A DNA stretch of 64,000 bases from Natrinema sp. SYSU A 869 (GTDB taxonomy: Archaea > Halobacteriota > Halobacteria > Halobacteriales > Natrialbaceae). The notes beneath the pieces were generated by a model. The model made no database searches, had not been told where the DNA came from, and was given only the letters and a program-made list of their open reading frames with translations. This document shows positions 20,748 through 29,590 of the stretch, one piece after another; positions within the stretch are counted from its first letter, which is position 1; every line of letters starts with the position of its first letter. The translations under genes and the position numbers were made by a program. Location of the stretch: NCBI RefSeq assembly GCF_019879105.1, contig NZ_CP082248.1, positions 124,001 to 188,000 of the forward strand, written 5' to 3'.

Positions 20748-21521
20748 TTACAAGTCATGGAACTTGAGTTCCAACTCGAATTCGTTGCCCGTTTCGCGCA
20801 GTCGCTGCGTCAGCGCTTCCTTGGATTGTTCGTTCTTAATGCGCTCGATCGGTCCGCCGAGTGCGAGCGCTCCCAGCACTTCGTCTTCCGGCCGAATGGG
20901 GACCGCGATTCCGCAGTACCCTTCGACGTGTTCCTCCCAGTTGTACGCATACCCCTGTTCACGGACCTGATCAAGTTCCGCTACTAGCTCTTCTCGATCC
21001 GTAATCGTGTGGTCGGTGAGCGCAGGAAGCCCAACCGTGTCGATTATTCTGTCGAGACGTTCCTCGGAGTAGAAGGCAAGAATTGCCTTCCCCGCCGCAT
21101 TCGCATGGAGATAAATTCGTTTCCCTGGTCGGCTGTCGATCGCCGTGGCGTGTTCACCGGTCGCCGTGTACACGTGGTATCCGAATCCGTTCTCCTCAAC
21201 GATGAACTGCACTTGTTCGCCCGTCTCTTCCGCGAGCGCTTCGACGAACGATTCGGACAGACGGTTCACTTTCTGCCGGTCGCGAACTCGTCCCCCGATG
21301 TAGAGGAACTCTAGGCCGGGATAGTACGTGTCGCCATCTCGAGTGACGTATCTCCGTTTGATGAGTGTGTTCAGGTGGTGGTACACCGTGCTGTTCGCCA
21401 GATCCAACTCCTCCGCGATCTCGTGAAGTTTTGCTCCGTTCTCCGTCTGGAGGAACTCCACGATATCGAACGCCGTTTCCGAGGCCCGCACCGTTCGCGT
21501 GTCGCTAATATCTGAGACCAT
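20748..21521 (-). CDS. IclR-family transcriptional regulator
   Basis: A 257-residue IclR-type regulator. The N-terminal helix-turn-helix is KLHEIAEELDLANSTVYHHL (about residues 35-54). The C-terminal effector domain includes SFVEALAEETGEQVQFIVEE, GKRIYLHANAAGKAILAFYS and EGYCGIAVPIRPEDEVLGAL, the standard IclR ligand-binding pattern. Such regulators commonly control sugar-acid and aromatic degradation genes. It is divergent from the oxidoreductase at 21967 and heads the catabolic island, so it is the natural local regulator. On its own promoter, TTATTTTATC (21544-21553) sits about 25 bases before the ATG, suggesting a leaderless message. The inducer is unknown. Confidence 0.9.
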   Translation of the reverse strand: MVSDISDTRTVRASETAFDIVEFLQTENGAKLHEIAEELDLANSTVYHHLNTLIKRRYVTRDGDTYYPGLEFLYIGGRVRDRQKVNRLSESFVEALAEETGEQVQFIVEENGFGYHVYTATGEHATAIDSRPGKRIYLHANAAGKAILAFYSEERLDRIIDTVGLPALTDHTITDREELVAELDQVREQGYAYNWEEHVEGYCGIAVPIRPEDEVLGALALGGPIERIKNEQSKEALTQRLRETGNEFELELKFHDL

Positions 21522-21966
21522 AGTCGACTTCCCATTTCTATCGATAAAATAATTCTGGTAATCGTCGCGGTTATACGTATTCTGTGTCCACCCGTTTTCA
21601 TACCTGAGAGCGACGGGGTACTACCGACTCGAGACGTCCCAGATGGGAACCAACTGTTTGCAATTCTGCCGCGGAGAGTGCCTGTGTTCGGTTCCTCACG
21701 CAGCAGTACGGTTAGCGAGGAGGAAAACGGACTATTGTTCTGCAGTATGCGATGCCTCTCGATAGTCGACTTCGGGACGCGGCGTGTCGCGTTTTCCGTC
21801 ATACTCCGAAAACCGAATCCAGAGGGGGTACCGGTGGCTTTTGCCGGGTGCCCCGTCGCTGTTATCGTTCGGTCAACGGAATCGCTTCTCGCTAATGCGT
21901 CATAATCGTGCCGTAGCAGCAATGTTTAACCCATTGGGCAGAGTTGGTAGAAACAGATTAGCAAGC
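21522..21966. other. Divergent promoter region of the catabolic island
   Basis: 445 bases between the IclR start and the oxidoreductase start. Apart from the IclR TATA box near 21548 I see no convincing operator palindrome. The sequence ATGTTTAACCCATTGGG about 40 bases before 21967 could supply the TATA of the rightward gene. Frames within the region are not convincing. Confidence 0.4.
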
Positions 21967-22796
21967 ATGACCACTCGAGTCGCTCTTCTGGGAGCCGGCG
22001 GAAAGATGGGATGCAGGATCACCGACCGCCTCAAGAATAACTCCAGATACGACATGCGGTACGTGGAACCGAGCGAGCAGGGCCAGGAGAGACTCGCCGA
22101 GCAGGGGGTCTCAGCGATCGGGCTCTCGACGGGGCCGAGATCGTTATCATGGCTGTCCCGGACGACCTCATCGGACCCATTTCCGAAGATATAATTCCGA
22201 AGATCGATACCGGAACAATGGTCGTTCTCCTAGATCCTGCGGCGGCGTACGCCGACACGCTCTATGAGCGGAATGACACCTCCTATTTCATCACTCATCC
22301 CGCTCATCCGTCTATCATCGATGCGAGCTCGGATTTGAGTCGCGAAGACCCGGACTGGTTCGGCGGCCAGGGACGAGAAGAACAGGATATCGTCTGCGCT
22401 CTCCATCAGGGACCCGACGAGAACTACGAGCGCGGAGAGGCCCTGGCGCGCGACATCTACGCGCCGGTCCGCCGCGCCCACGAGCTGACGACGGAACAGA
22501 TGATCTTGCTGGAACCGGCGCTCGTCGAAATGGTGCTCGGTTCGTGTCTGTATGCCGTTCGAGAAGCATACGATCACGTGGTTGAGCAGGGGGTCCCCGA
22601 ACAGGCAGCGAGAGATTTCCTCTTCGGTCACTTCAGGGTCGAATTGGGGATCGTATTCGGATTTACAGACTTTCCCTTCTCCGACGGGGCACAGGAGATC
22701 ATTGAGGAGACCAAAGGAGACATCTTCGCGTCCAACTGGAAGGATCAGGTGTTCTCCGAGGACAAACTCGACGAGATCGTGGCTGAAGTGGCGTAG
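21967..22796 (+). pseudogene. 6-phosphogluconate dehydrogenase-like oxidoreductase (ApnO-like), frameshifted
   Basis: The N terminus MTTRVALLGAGGKMGCRITD is an NAD(P)-binding Rossmann motif. The frame breaks near 22121 and continues GAEIVIMAVPDDLIGPISED, then YFITHPAHPSIIDASSDLSR and ELGIVFGFTDFPFSDGAQEI. The whole resembles the PGDH_C-type family that includes D-apionate oxidoisomerase (ApnO) of bacterial apiose pathways. Adding one G to the GGG at 22120-22122 gives a continuous 276-residue protein of normal family length. It may therefore be functional in the organism if the deletion is an assembly error. It faces the RuBisCO-like/kinase genes and lies beside IclR. The substrate is inferred only from context. 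Confidence 0.75.
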
Positions 22797-22998
22797 GAAC
22801 GACGCTCTCTCGCTTCGAGAGCGACGAGCCATTCCTCGAGTTCGATGATTGAAATCCTTCGCGAAAAAGGCGGCGTTCAGAGATGGATACTGTGCGATCA
22901 CAGTTCTTGTTCAGACAGAGGACAAGAGAACTCGTACCGCGTCTATTCGTTGGCCAACAAGAGGGCTGTTCATCAGAGCCGATGCAACTGGAGCGTAA

Positions 22999-24393
22999 TC
23001 AGTCGGTACGGTCTATTCCGCCCTGTCGAACGACCCCGAAGTAATCAAATTCGTCGTTCCTCGTGTGGACTTGCCCTCCTTTAAGCGCGAGTTCTAGACC
23101 ATCGAATTCCGTCGTCGAGTGGGCTCGGCACAGCGGTCCACCGGGTGCGACCGGTGCGATCGCCTCGAGCGCGTCGAGGTCCAGTTCAGAGATCACGTGG
23201 CTGCTTGTGTCCCCGCCGGCGACGCAAGCGCGCGTCACGCCCGATCGCTCGAGGATCTCACGGAACATGATCCCCTGCTGGCGCCCCAGGTACGATTCGA
23301 GGCTCTCCTCCGCACCGTGTTCCTCGAACGCCGCCCGCGTGGCGTCGATAGCGGGGTCGTCCGGACCGCGGGCGGAGTAGAGAACGACGCTCTCGCCTTC
23401 GTCCAGTACAGCGAGGGCCTCCTCGACTGCGGCGGCCCGTGCGTCGCTCTTCTCGTCCGGGTCGACCAGACGCTCGGTGTCGATCGAAACGAGGCGGAAC
23501 CCGTGGTCGCTCGCCCAGTCGATCTGCGTCGCCGTCTCTTCGGACGCGCTTCCGGACATGACGGCGATACGGTCCGCCGGCTCTCGCTTCTCGAAGTACG
23601 TCGCGTTCCGATCTATCTCTCCGATCTCGTCCCAGTGGCTGACGAGGGCGTGGTGTTCGAGGCCCGAGGAGCCGACTGCGAACAGCTGTCCCGACGTTTC
23701 GGTCGCGCGGGTCCACAGAAGGCGCCCGATCGTAGCGAGGTGGTCCGTGTTCAGTGCGTCGAGGACGACGATTTCGTCCTCGTCCTCGCGAATCGTCTCC
23801 TCGAGCTCCGTCTCGGCGGCCTCGTAGTCGTCGAGGAACCGTTGGTCGACGCGGCCGATCGGCCGATTCGTCTGCTCCCCAAGATGGCGCCGGAGGTCGC
23901 TCTCGTGCATCGGGGTGACTGGATGGTCGCGCATGGTCGGGTGGCGATCGATCCGATACACGTCTCCTCCCTGTTCCGCAAAGAGGTCCGAAAACGCAAC
24001 GTAGCGTCCGTGCGGGACCTCCGTTCCCTGAGACACGGGAACGAACGGCGAGTCGTACACGTCTTGGGCGATGTCGATCGCAGTACCGATGCTTCCGACC
24101 TTTGGCGAGGAATCGAACGTCGAACAGACCTTGTAGTGGACGATCGGAGCGTCCAATTCGGCGAGCGCTTCGAAAACTGGAGGGAGTTCCGATTCCATCT
24201 CTTCCGGCGTCATTGTCCGGCTTACACCAGCGACGCCGACAGCGTCGAGGTCATCGAAGCGCTCTAGGTCCTCCGCGGTCGGGGGTGTCATGAAGAGGAC
24301 AGCCCGAACGCCGTTGTCGGCCAATCCCTCTAGCGCGTCGGTCGATCCCGTAAAGTCGTCTCCGTAGAACGTCAGCAGTAGTTCGTCAGTCAT
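22999..24393 (-). CDS. DUF1537 four-carbon acid sugar kinase family protein (OiaK-like)
   Basis: A 464-residue ATP-dependent sugar-acid kinase. It opens MTDELLLTFYGDDFTGSTDA, the substrate-binding motif of the DUF1537 N-terminal domain. The C-terminal nucleotide-binding domain has AVGSSGLEHHALVSHW, AVMSGSASEETATQID, ESVVLYSARGPDD and ACVAGGDTSSHVISELDLD. The family phosphorylates erythronate, threonate, 3-oxo-tetronates or 3-oxo-isoapionate. Paired with a RuBisCO-like protein, the 3-oxo-isoapionate kinase role (OiaK) is the closest precedent. The ATG at 24393 overlaps the stop of the RuBisCO-like gene (ATGACTGA), so the two are translationally coupled. Because of a frameshift upstream, an uninterrupted frame runs from that gene into this one; the 882-residue fusion should not be taken at face value. 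Confidence 0.85.
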   Translation of the reverse strand: MTDELLLTFYGDDFTGSTDALEGLADNGVRAVLFMTPPTAEDLERFDDLDAVGVAGVSRTMTPEEMESELPPVFEALAELDAPIVHYKVCSTFDSSPKVGSIGTAIDIAQDVYDSPFVPVSQGTEVPHGRYVAFSDLFAEQGGDVYRIDRHPTMRDHPVTPMHESDLRRHLGEQTNRPIGRVDQRFLDDYEAAETELEETIREDEDEIVVLDALNTDHLATIGRLLWTRATETSGQLFAVGSSGLEHHALVSHWDEIGEIDRNATYFEKREPADRIAVMSGSASEETATQIDWASDHGFRLVSIDTERLVDPDEKSDARAAAVEEALAVLDEGESVVLYSARGPDDPAIDATRAAFEEHGAEESLESYLGRQQGIMFREILERSGVTRACVAGGDTSSHVISELDLDALEAIAPVAPGGPLCRAHSTTEFDGLELALKGGQVHTRNDEFDYFGVVRQGGIDRTD

Positions 24394-25647
24394 TGTCTCC
24401 GTAGTAGTCGATTGCCGTTCGTAATTCTTCGTGTGTCTCTGCGTATTCTTCGAGCGGAATGCCCCGCATCGCAGCCTCCCATCCTTGCTTGAGGTGAGCG
24501 ACGCCCGCTTGAGGGCCGTTGGGGTGGCCCAGGATACCGCCCCGGCGAGGTACATGAGGTCGGTGTTTCCCAGCGCCTCGTACGTATCGTGCGCTTGCCC
24601 GGCCCACTGGCCGGAGGAGAACACAGGCATCACCGCGTCGTCGGTACTGATTGGCGTCTGGCACGCCTCGGCGGACGATATCACCGACTCGTCCGCTTCC
24701 GTGAACTTGTTCCGGATCCCGCTTACGTGCAGGTGGTCGACGCCAGCGAGTCGCCAGAACTTCTGCCACGCCTCATAGCTAAATCCCAGCTGTGGACACC
24801 GGGAAAGCGCGCCCCAACCGTTCCGGTGCCCGTGTATCGGGAGGTCGGATTCCTCGCGGAGTTTCTTCACTCCGGAGAGACCGACGCTTCTGAGACTCAC
24901 CATGAGGCAGTTGCCGCCCGCGTCCTTCACCGCCTCGTACCGCTCTACCATTTCGTCGACGCCGCCGGTGATGTTACAGGCGTACATCACCGTCTTCCCG
25001 GTCTCCGCTTCGTGGCGGTGGATGGCATCCATCACTGCTTCGATCCGGTCTTTGACTCGAGAGTACGGGGGATCGGCGATGAGTTCGTCGTCCTTGATGA
25101 AGTCGACGCCCGCATCGACCAGCGTTTCGACGAGTTCGCCGGTCTCTTCGGGAGAGAGCCCGACGCTGGGCTTGATGATGGTTCCGATGATCGGCTGGTC
25201 GTGGACGTCGACGATCTCTCGTGTCCCCTTGATACCGAACTGCGGTCCAGGCTGAGCGGCCGCGAACGAATCCGGAATGGAGAGTTCGACGAGCTGGACA
25301 CCGGAGAGCTCCTGCAGGACGAACAGGTTCCCGGCGACCATCGTCATGAGGTTCGGAAGCGACGTCCCGATATTCTCCGTGGGAAACGACAGGTCGACCT
25401 CCGCTCGGGTGTACTCCGTCGAGTCCTCGATGTCGGGCGGAGCGGCCGACCCTGGAAGGGTCGGCTCGTCTACTGTCTCCAGTTCGGTCACTGCTTCGAC
25501 TCTCGCACCGTGGCGCTCGGTGAGGTCGTCCGTCTCGGCCGATACCTCGACGAAGGTGCCGGAGGACTGTTCGTTCGCGATCGCCTCCGCCGCTCGCTCG
25601 GGGTCGTACGGTGTCTCGATGCGGTATGTTGCGTGGATCCGTGACAT
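24386..25647 (-). pseudogene. RuBisCO-like protein (form IV, OiaX-type), one-base frameshift near the 3' end
   Basis: A form IV RuBisCO-like protein. GTIIKPSVGLSPEETGEL keeps the lysine equivalent to RuBisCO K175. VDFIKDDELIADPPYSRVKD keeps the carbamylated lysine and metal-binding Asp-Glu. PIHGHRNGWGALSRC and VDHLHVSGIRNKF carry the active-site histidines, and VFSSGQWAGQ the later phosphate-site region. Loop-6 lysine and other carboxylation residues are not conserved, so it is not a CO2-fixing enzyme. The frame breaks at the G run 24540-24543; the other frame continues GGILGHPNGPQAGVAHLKQG and ends ...YYGDND at 24386. One extra G restores 420 residues. In bacteria OiaX cleaves 3-oxo-isoapionate 4-phosphate. 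Confidence 0.85.
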
Positions 25648-25718
25648 ATGATTGGTGGGTAGACGTCTGATCGCTCGCTTTTAGTCCGCACCCGTCCGTC
25701 TGCACTCGTATGTGGTGG

Positions 25719-26525
25719 TCACTGTTTCTCGGCCTCTCGGACACGCTCGACGAAGCTCGAACAGGAATCGCCGGGCTCCACACCGAGCTCGGCGGCGATG
25801 TCATTGACGTGACTGAGGACACCCTCGTCCAGCGCCGACTTCGAATCGCCGATCCGCGCTGAATCGACGCCGACGGTCGCAGCGGGGATACCCCGGTCGT
25901 TCATTGTGCGGATCCGACCGATGCCGGCGTCGTCTTTCCCGACGCCCGCGTCGAAGAGGGTGATCCCCGCGACGTCGGCCTGGATGTAGGAGTCGAACTC
26001 CCCGGCGAGTCGCTCGCCGTGACTGCCGGTGACCGTGATCGCTCCCTCGTGTTCGTCGGAGATCAGACCGATCGAATCGAGCGTCCAGACCGGGATCTCG
26101 CCGTCTTCGACCTTCGACTGCGTCATCTCGCTTCCGACGTCCTCCTGGACAGGTTTGACGCCCGCATCGTGCATGGTTGCCGCGCATTCGAGGGCGGACT
26201 GGCTGACTTCACAACCGCAGTCTGCAGCGACGTCGTTGATGTGGCTTATCACGCCGTCTCGAGCCATATCTGCACCGTCTCCGATTCGAGCGCTCTGATT
26301 ATCGACCGTCGCGGCCGGGAGGCCGAGTTCCTCAAGGTAGGACAGCGATTCGATTCCGGCGTCGTCTTTGCCGACACCGGCGTTGTTGAAGACGATCCCG
26401 GTGAGTCCGAGCTGTGCGGCGTATCGGCCGGACGAGATGCCGCCGTGACTGCCGGCGATGATGACCGTCCCCTGCGAGTCTTTCGGCTGGGTGATGCTAT
26501 CGACTAGTCGGATGTCTCTTGGCAT
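25719..26525 (-). CDS. Tandem-duplicated domain protein of the catabolic island, unknown function
   Basis: A 268-residue protein made of two copies of one roughly 100-residue domain (about 4-105 and 146-247), joined by a cysteine-containing linker. Both copies show GSHG near the start, AGVGKDDAGI in the middle, then G(L/I)PAATV, SARIGD, and GV(I/L)SH(I/V)ND(V/I)AA at the end. The glycine-, aspartate- and histidine-rich conserved blocks look like an enzyme active site rather than a structural repeat. It is soluble with no signal peptide. It lies 70 bases upstream of the RuBisCO-like gene on the same strand, so it is probably in the same pathway. A TTTTAAAA box about 30 bases before the start gives it its own promoter. 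I do not recognise the family. Confidence 0.75.
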   Translation of the reverse strand: MPRDIRLVDSITQPKDSQGTVIIAGSHGGISSGRYAAQLGLTGIVFNNAGVGKDDAGIESLSYLEELGLPAATVDNQSARIGDGADMARDGVISHINDVAADCGCEVSQSALECAATMHDAGVKPVQEDVGSEMTQSKVEDGEIPVWTLDSIGLISDEHEGAITVTGSHGERLAGEFDSYIQADVAGITLFDAGVGKDDAGIGRIRTMNDRGIPAATVGVDSARIGDSKSALDEGVLSHVNDIAAELGVEPGDSCSSFVERVREAEKQ

Positions 26526-26693
26526 CGTGGTTCATACAGTGATTAGGAATTTTAAAAACGTTTGGGTCATACCAGATCTATCCGGACGAATCTCCTCGGC
26601 CGCGAGAGCACTCCGTGTGCGCGAACGCCGATTTCGAATAGCGCTCTCACCGACAGGCAAAATTATTTGTAACTGACGAACGGACTCTTCAAT

Positions 26694-27119
26694 GTGTTCG
26701 AGAGAATCCATCACATAGCGATACTTGTAGGCGGCGTTGAGCAAGAGATAGATGAATACACGGCCTTGTTTGAGGAAGACTTCGGCATGGATCGGATTCA
26801 GAAAGTCCTCTTCGAGGACGATAATTGCGAAGTCGCCCTCTACTCGGTCGGCGAGACTATCATCGAGTTCACGTCCCCGACCGGCGAAAGCGGTTGGCAC
26901 TACGAACACCTCCAGGAGCACGGCCCCGGCTTCTTCCACATCGCGTTCGAGGTAGACGATATCGAACGGCGGCGGTCAGAACTCGAGGAGCTGGGATACG
27001 GCTTCGTCGACGATATCCGTGACGGGATCGACTGGAAGATAACTACGCTCGATTACCACGATACCCCTCTCCCCATGCAAATCGTCGAAGATCCGCGGCC
27101 CGTCGATGAACGGGTATAG
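26694..27119 (+). CDS. VOC-family protein (glyoxalase/methylmalonyl-CoA epimerase type)
   Basis: A 141-residue vicinal-oxygen-chelate protein with a GTG start. It begins MFERIHHIAILVGGVEQEID, with the first metal-ligand histidine in the IHHIAI strand. VGETIIEFTSP holds the glutamate of the first half. HGPGFFHIAFEVDDIERRRS supplies the second-half histidine, and DTPLPMQIVEDP ends the fold near the final ligand. This layout is that of the methylmalonyl-CoA epimerase and glyoxalase I subgroup. In the island it might epimerise or isomerise an oxo-acid intermediate, but that is a guess. It faces away from the tandem-domain gene, sharing an upstream region of about 170 bases. Confidence 0.8.
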   Translation: MFERIHHIAILVGGVEQEIDEYTALFEEDFGMDRIQKVLFEDDNCEVALYSVGETIIEFTSPTGESGWHYEHLQEHGPGFFHIAFEVDDIERRRSELEELGYGFVDDIRDGIDWKITTLDYHDTPLPMQIVEDPRPVDERV

Positions 27120-27525
27120 CGAGATAGCGGCGCGTTCGAGAAATCCGACACGGACTACCACTGATTGGCACTGACAGTCGGTTACGCGACAGCGTATTCT
27201 CGCAACCATTGAACGGCCGCCTTCCGACCCTATTCGTGTTTTCCAAGTAATCTGACGGTCGTAATCTACGTTCAGCCGTGCTACGATCGAGATCCGATAT
27301 AACGGCGGAACAGAACTAGTCGAAAGATACAGCTACTGCCGGAACTCTTTTACTTGACAACGGGTCTTTGCTGGAATCTGCCATCTGTTAGCGGAGTCTC
27401 ACCAGTCTCGTTGGTCCTGTCCTGCACACGTGACCTCCATCCGTTGCACTCAGTATTGACGCTACTTTGCACTCTGTATCGACGCTATTCAGGCGTTCGT
27501 CGCATGCGATCGGTCCGGATGATCG
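27120..27525. other. Intergenic, convergent genes
   Basis: About 400 bases between the ends of the VOC gene (plus) and the SDR gene (minus). No reading frame of interest, no strong hairpin and no mobile-element end were recognised. It probably contains both terminators. Confidence 0.4.
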
Positions 27526-28314
27526 TCAGTAGCCACCGCCCATCGTGGTCGTGACGCCGCCGTCAACGACCATCGTCTCGCCGTTTATGAAGCTCGCGAG
27601 CGGGCTGGCGAGGTACAGCGCGGTGTCCGCCACGTCTTGGGGCTGGCCGATCCGACCGAGTGGTGTCGCCTGCTCATGTTTCTCGGATGATTCGTTATCG
27701 ATTAGCTCAAGATCGTCCTCCGTCATGGGCGTCTCGATCATACTCGGGTGGATCGAATTCACTCGAATACCCTCGGGACCGAGTCGGTCCGCCAGCGCGT
27801 ACGTCATCGATTCGACTGCGCCTTTCGACGTGGAGTACCGCACGCCGTCGCCGCGGCCGATAGACGACGTGACACTGGACATGTTGATGACCGATCCGCT
27901 CCTGCCCGCTCTAATCATGCTCTCGGCGGCCGCCTGAGCGCCGAAGAACACGCCCTTAACGTTGATATCCATGATCTGATCGAAGTCCTCCTCGGTCGTC
28001 TCGAGGAACTCATCGCTGTGCGTGATGCCGGCGTTGTTAACCATGATCGAGACGCCACCGAGCTGATCAGCGACGGAGATCGCTTCTCGAAGATCCTGCA
28101 CATTAGCAACGTTGCATTCGACGTATTCCGCTTCCTGCTCGTACTCTCGCTGAATTTTCTCGTGAGTCGGGATGCCGCCGCCGCGGGGGTCCGACTGTAG
28201 GTCGGCGACGACGACATTCGCGCCGTGTTCTGCTAATGTCAGGCTGATCGCTCGTCCGTTACCGCTCGATCCGCCAGTAACTACCGCTACATCGTCTGCT
28301 AACCAATCAGGCAT
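27526..28314 (-). CDS. Short-chain dehydrogenase/reductase
   Basis: A 262-residue classical SDR. The cofactor motif is VAVVTGGSSGNGRAISLTLA (TGxxxGxG) and ADLQSD after the second strand suggests NAD preference. NNAG is in VSIMVNNAGITHS. The catalytic tetrad is visible as MSSVTSSIGRGDGVRYSTSK, with Ser, Tyr and Lys in YxxxK. The C-terminal GETMVVDGG is the usual last strand. The start at 28314 (MPDWLADD) is preferred to an upstream ATG at 28383, because a TATATAAT element lies between them at 28341-28352. It probably oxidises or reduces a sugar-acid intermediate in this island; the substrate is unknown. Confidence 0.88.
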   Translation of the reverse strand: MPDWLADDVAVVTGGSSGNGRAISLTLAEHGANVVVADLQSDPRGGGIPTHEKIQREYEQEAEYVECNVANVQDLREAISVADQLGGVSIMVNNAGITHSDEFLETTEEDFDQIMDINVKGVFFGAQAAAESMIRAGRSGSVINMSSVTSSIGRGDGVRYSTSKGAVESMTYALADRLGPEGIRVNSIHPSMIETPMTEDDLELIDNESSEKHEQATPLGRIGQPQDVADTALYLASPLASFINGETMVVDGGVTTTMGGGY

Positions 28315-28612
28315 ATTCCTGTGGTTATTTCTCTCCCGCCTATATAATAGTACCGCTGCTAATAGCGGAGAAGCAGCCGGCACTCAGCAACTTGTTTCGG
28401 AAGGGGGCGATTTTGTCAATGAAGATCTGTCTATCGGATCGATTGCGACACACGATACGCGGTAGACCCGATAGTTGCAGTCGAGGCCGTCGAAACTGTC
28501 CGTTGCGTGCACCGAATGTACTGTCTAGCTGGAACGAATCACGCGCTCGAGATCCCGTGGGAAGGGATCTCGGACAGCAGGTTTTTACTTGCAGGTGTCG
28601 ATTCATATTCCG

Positions 28613-29374
28613 ATGATGAACGATACACAGCAGTTGTTCCAGCCAAGCGAGCCCGCAACGGGGAACTGGATCTCGATCGGACATCCGGCCGTCGCAGAAA
28701 TCTGTTCCGAAGGGTTCGATTTCGTCGTTATCGATACGGAACATACCGCGATGGGCTTGGAAACGATCGAGAATATGCTCCGGGCCGTTCATGACGACAC
28801 GGCGTCTATCGTGCGCATCCCATCGAACGACCCGGTGCGGATAAAGCGTGTCCTCGATCTCGGAGTCGCGGGGCTCATGATCCCGATGATTGAAACCGGC
28901 GAGCAGGCAGAGCAGGCCGTCAAAGCGATGCAATACCCTCCGGAGGGAACGCGTGGTGTCGCACCCGCACGAGCGTCCGATTACGGCCGTACCTTCGGCG
29001 AGTACTTCGAGACCGCCGACGACGAACTGGTCACCGTCCTCCAGATCGAAACGAAACGGGGCGTGGAAAACGCGGAAGATATCGTCTCCGTCGACGGCGT
29101 AGACGCAGTCATAATCGGTCATGGAGACCTCTCGGCGTCGCTGGACATCTTCGGAGAGTGGACCGACGAGCGGTTCGAGTCGGCGTTGGACTCGATAGTA
29201 ACGGCGGCACAGGATAACGGCAAGCCCGTCGGGATGTTGGCCACGGACCACGAAGGGATCCATCGCTGGGTCGATGCGGGTGTCGACTTCCTGTTAGTCG
29301 GCGCGGATATCGCCTACCTTTCGGCCGGTAGCGACGCGGCGCGAGAGGAGTTCGAAGAACTCGTCGGGAAGTGA
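28613..29374 (+). CDS. HpcH/HpaI-family aldolase
   Basis: A 253-residue class II metal-dependent aldolase of the HpcH/HpaI (2-keto-3-deoxy acid, 4-hydroxy-2-oxo acid) family. Key segments are GNWISIGHPAVAEICSEGFD, FVVIDTEHTAMGLETIEN (the conserved D-x-E-H), GVAGLMIPMIETGEQAEQAV, VTVLQIETKRGVENAE with the metal-binding glutamate, and GVDAVIIGHGDLSASLDI with the metal-binding aspartate. Such enzymes cleave to pyruvate, or to glyoxylate-type oxo acids, plus an aldehyde. ATGs occur at 28613 and 28616; TTTTTACTT lies about 25 bases upstream, so the message is probably leaderless. In the island it could take the last carbon-carbon cleavage step. Confidence 0.88.
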   Translation: MMNDTQQLFQPSEPATGNWISIGHPAVAEICSEGFDFVVIDTEHTAMGLETIENMLRAVHDDTASIVRIPSNDPVRIKRVLDLGVAGLMIPMIETGEQAEQAVKAMQYPPEGTRGVAPARASDYGRTFGEYFETADDELVTVLQIETKRGVENAEDIVSVDGVDAVIIGHGDLSASLDIFGEWTDERFESALDSIVTAAQDNGKPVGMLATDHEGIHRWVDAGVDFLLVGADIAYLSAGSDAAREEFEELVGK

Positions 29375-29590
29375 TCGTAGCTGCGGTCCGGACCGTTCCA
29401 TAGTTCGATTGTGTGGGTATCCGATGCTACTCTCCACCATTGAACGGGGCGGACGGCCGGCGATCGATTTCCATCGACGAAGAGTTCTGAACAACTCTGG
29501 CACCCTCAAGCGATCGCTGATCGACGTATTCGATAGCGCTGCAACCTCGTCGGTCGAATCGAAGGAAGCGACGGAAGGTGAGCCAGCGCG

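Noticed and set aside
24589-25644. 351-residue plus-strand frame opposite the RuBisCO-like gene
   Set aside because: It is the antisense shadow of a well-supported gene. Long shadows are common in G+C-rich haloarchaeal DNA.
22999-25647. A single 882-residue RuBisCO-like/kinase fusion protein
   Set aside because: The linker region is out of frame with the conserved RuBisCO-like C terminus, and a normal stop/start overlap is present in the adjacent frame. One missing G explains the fusion.
28516-28530. TACTGTCTAGC as a further IS6-type end
   Set aside because: Only part of the 12-base end is present, with no inverse partner or target duplication nearby.
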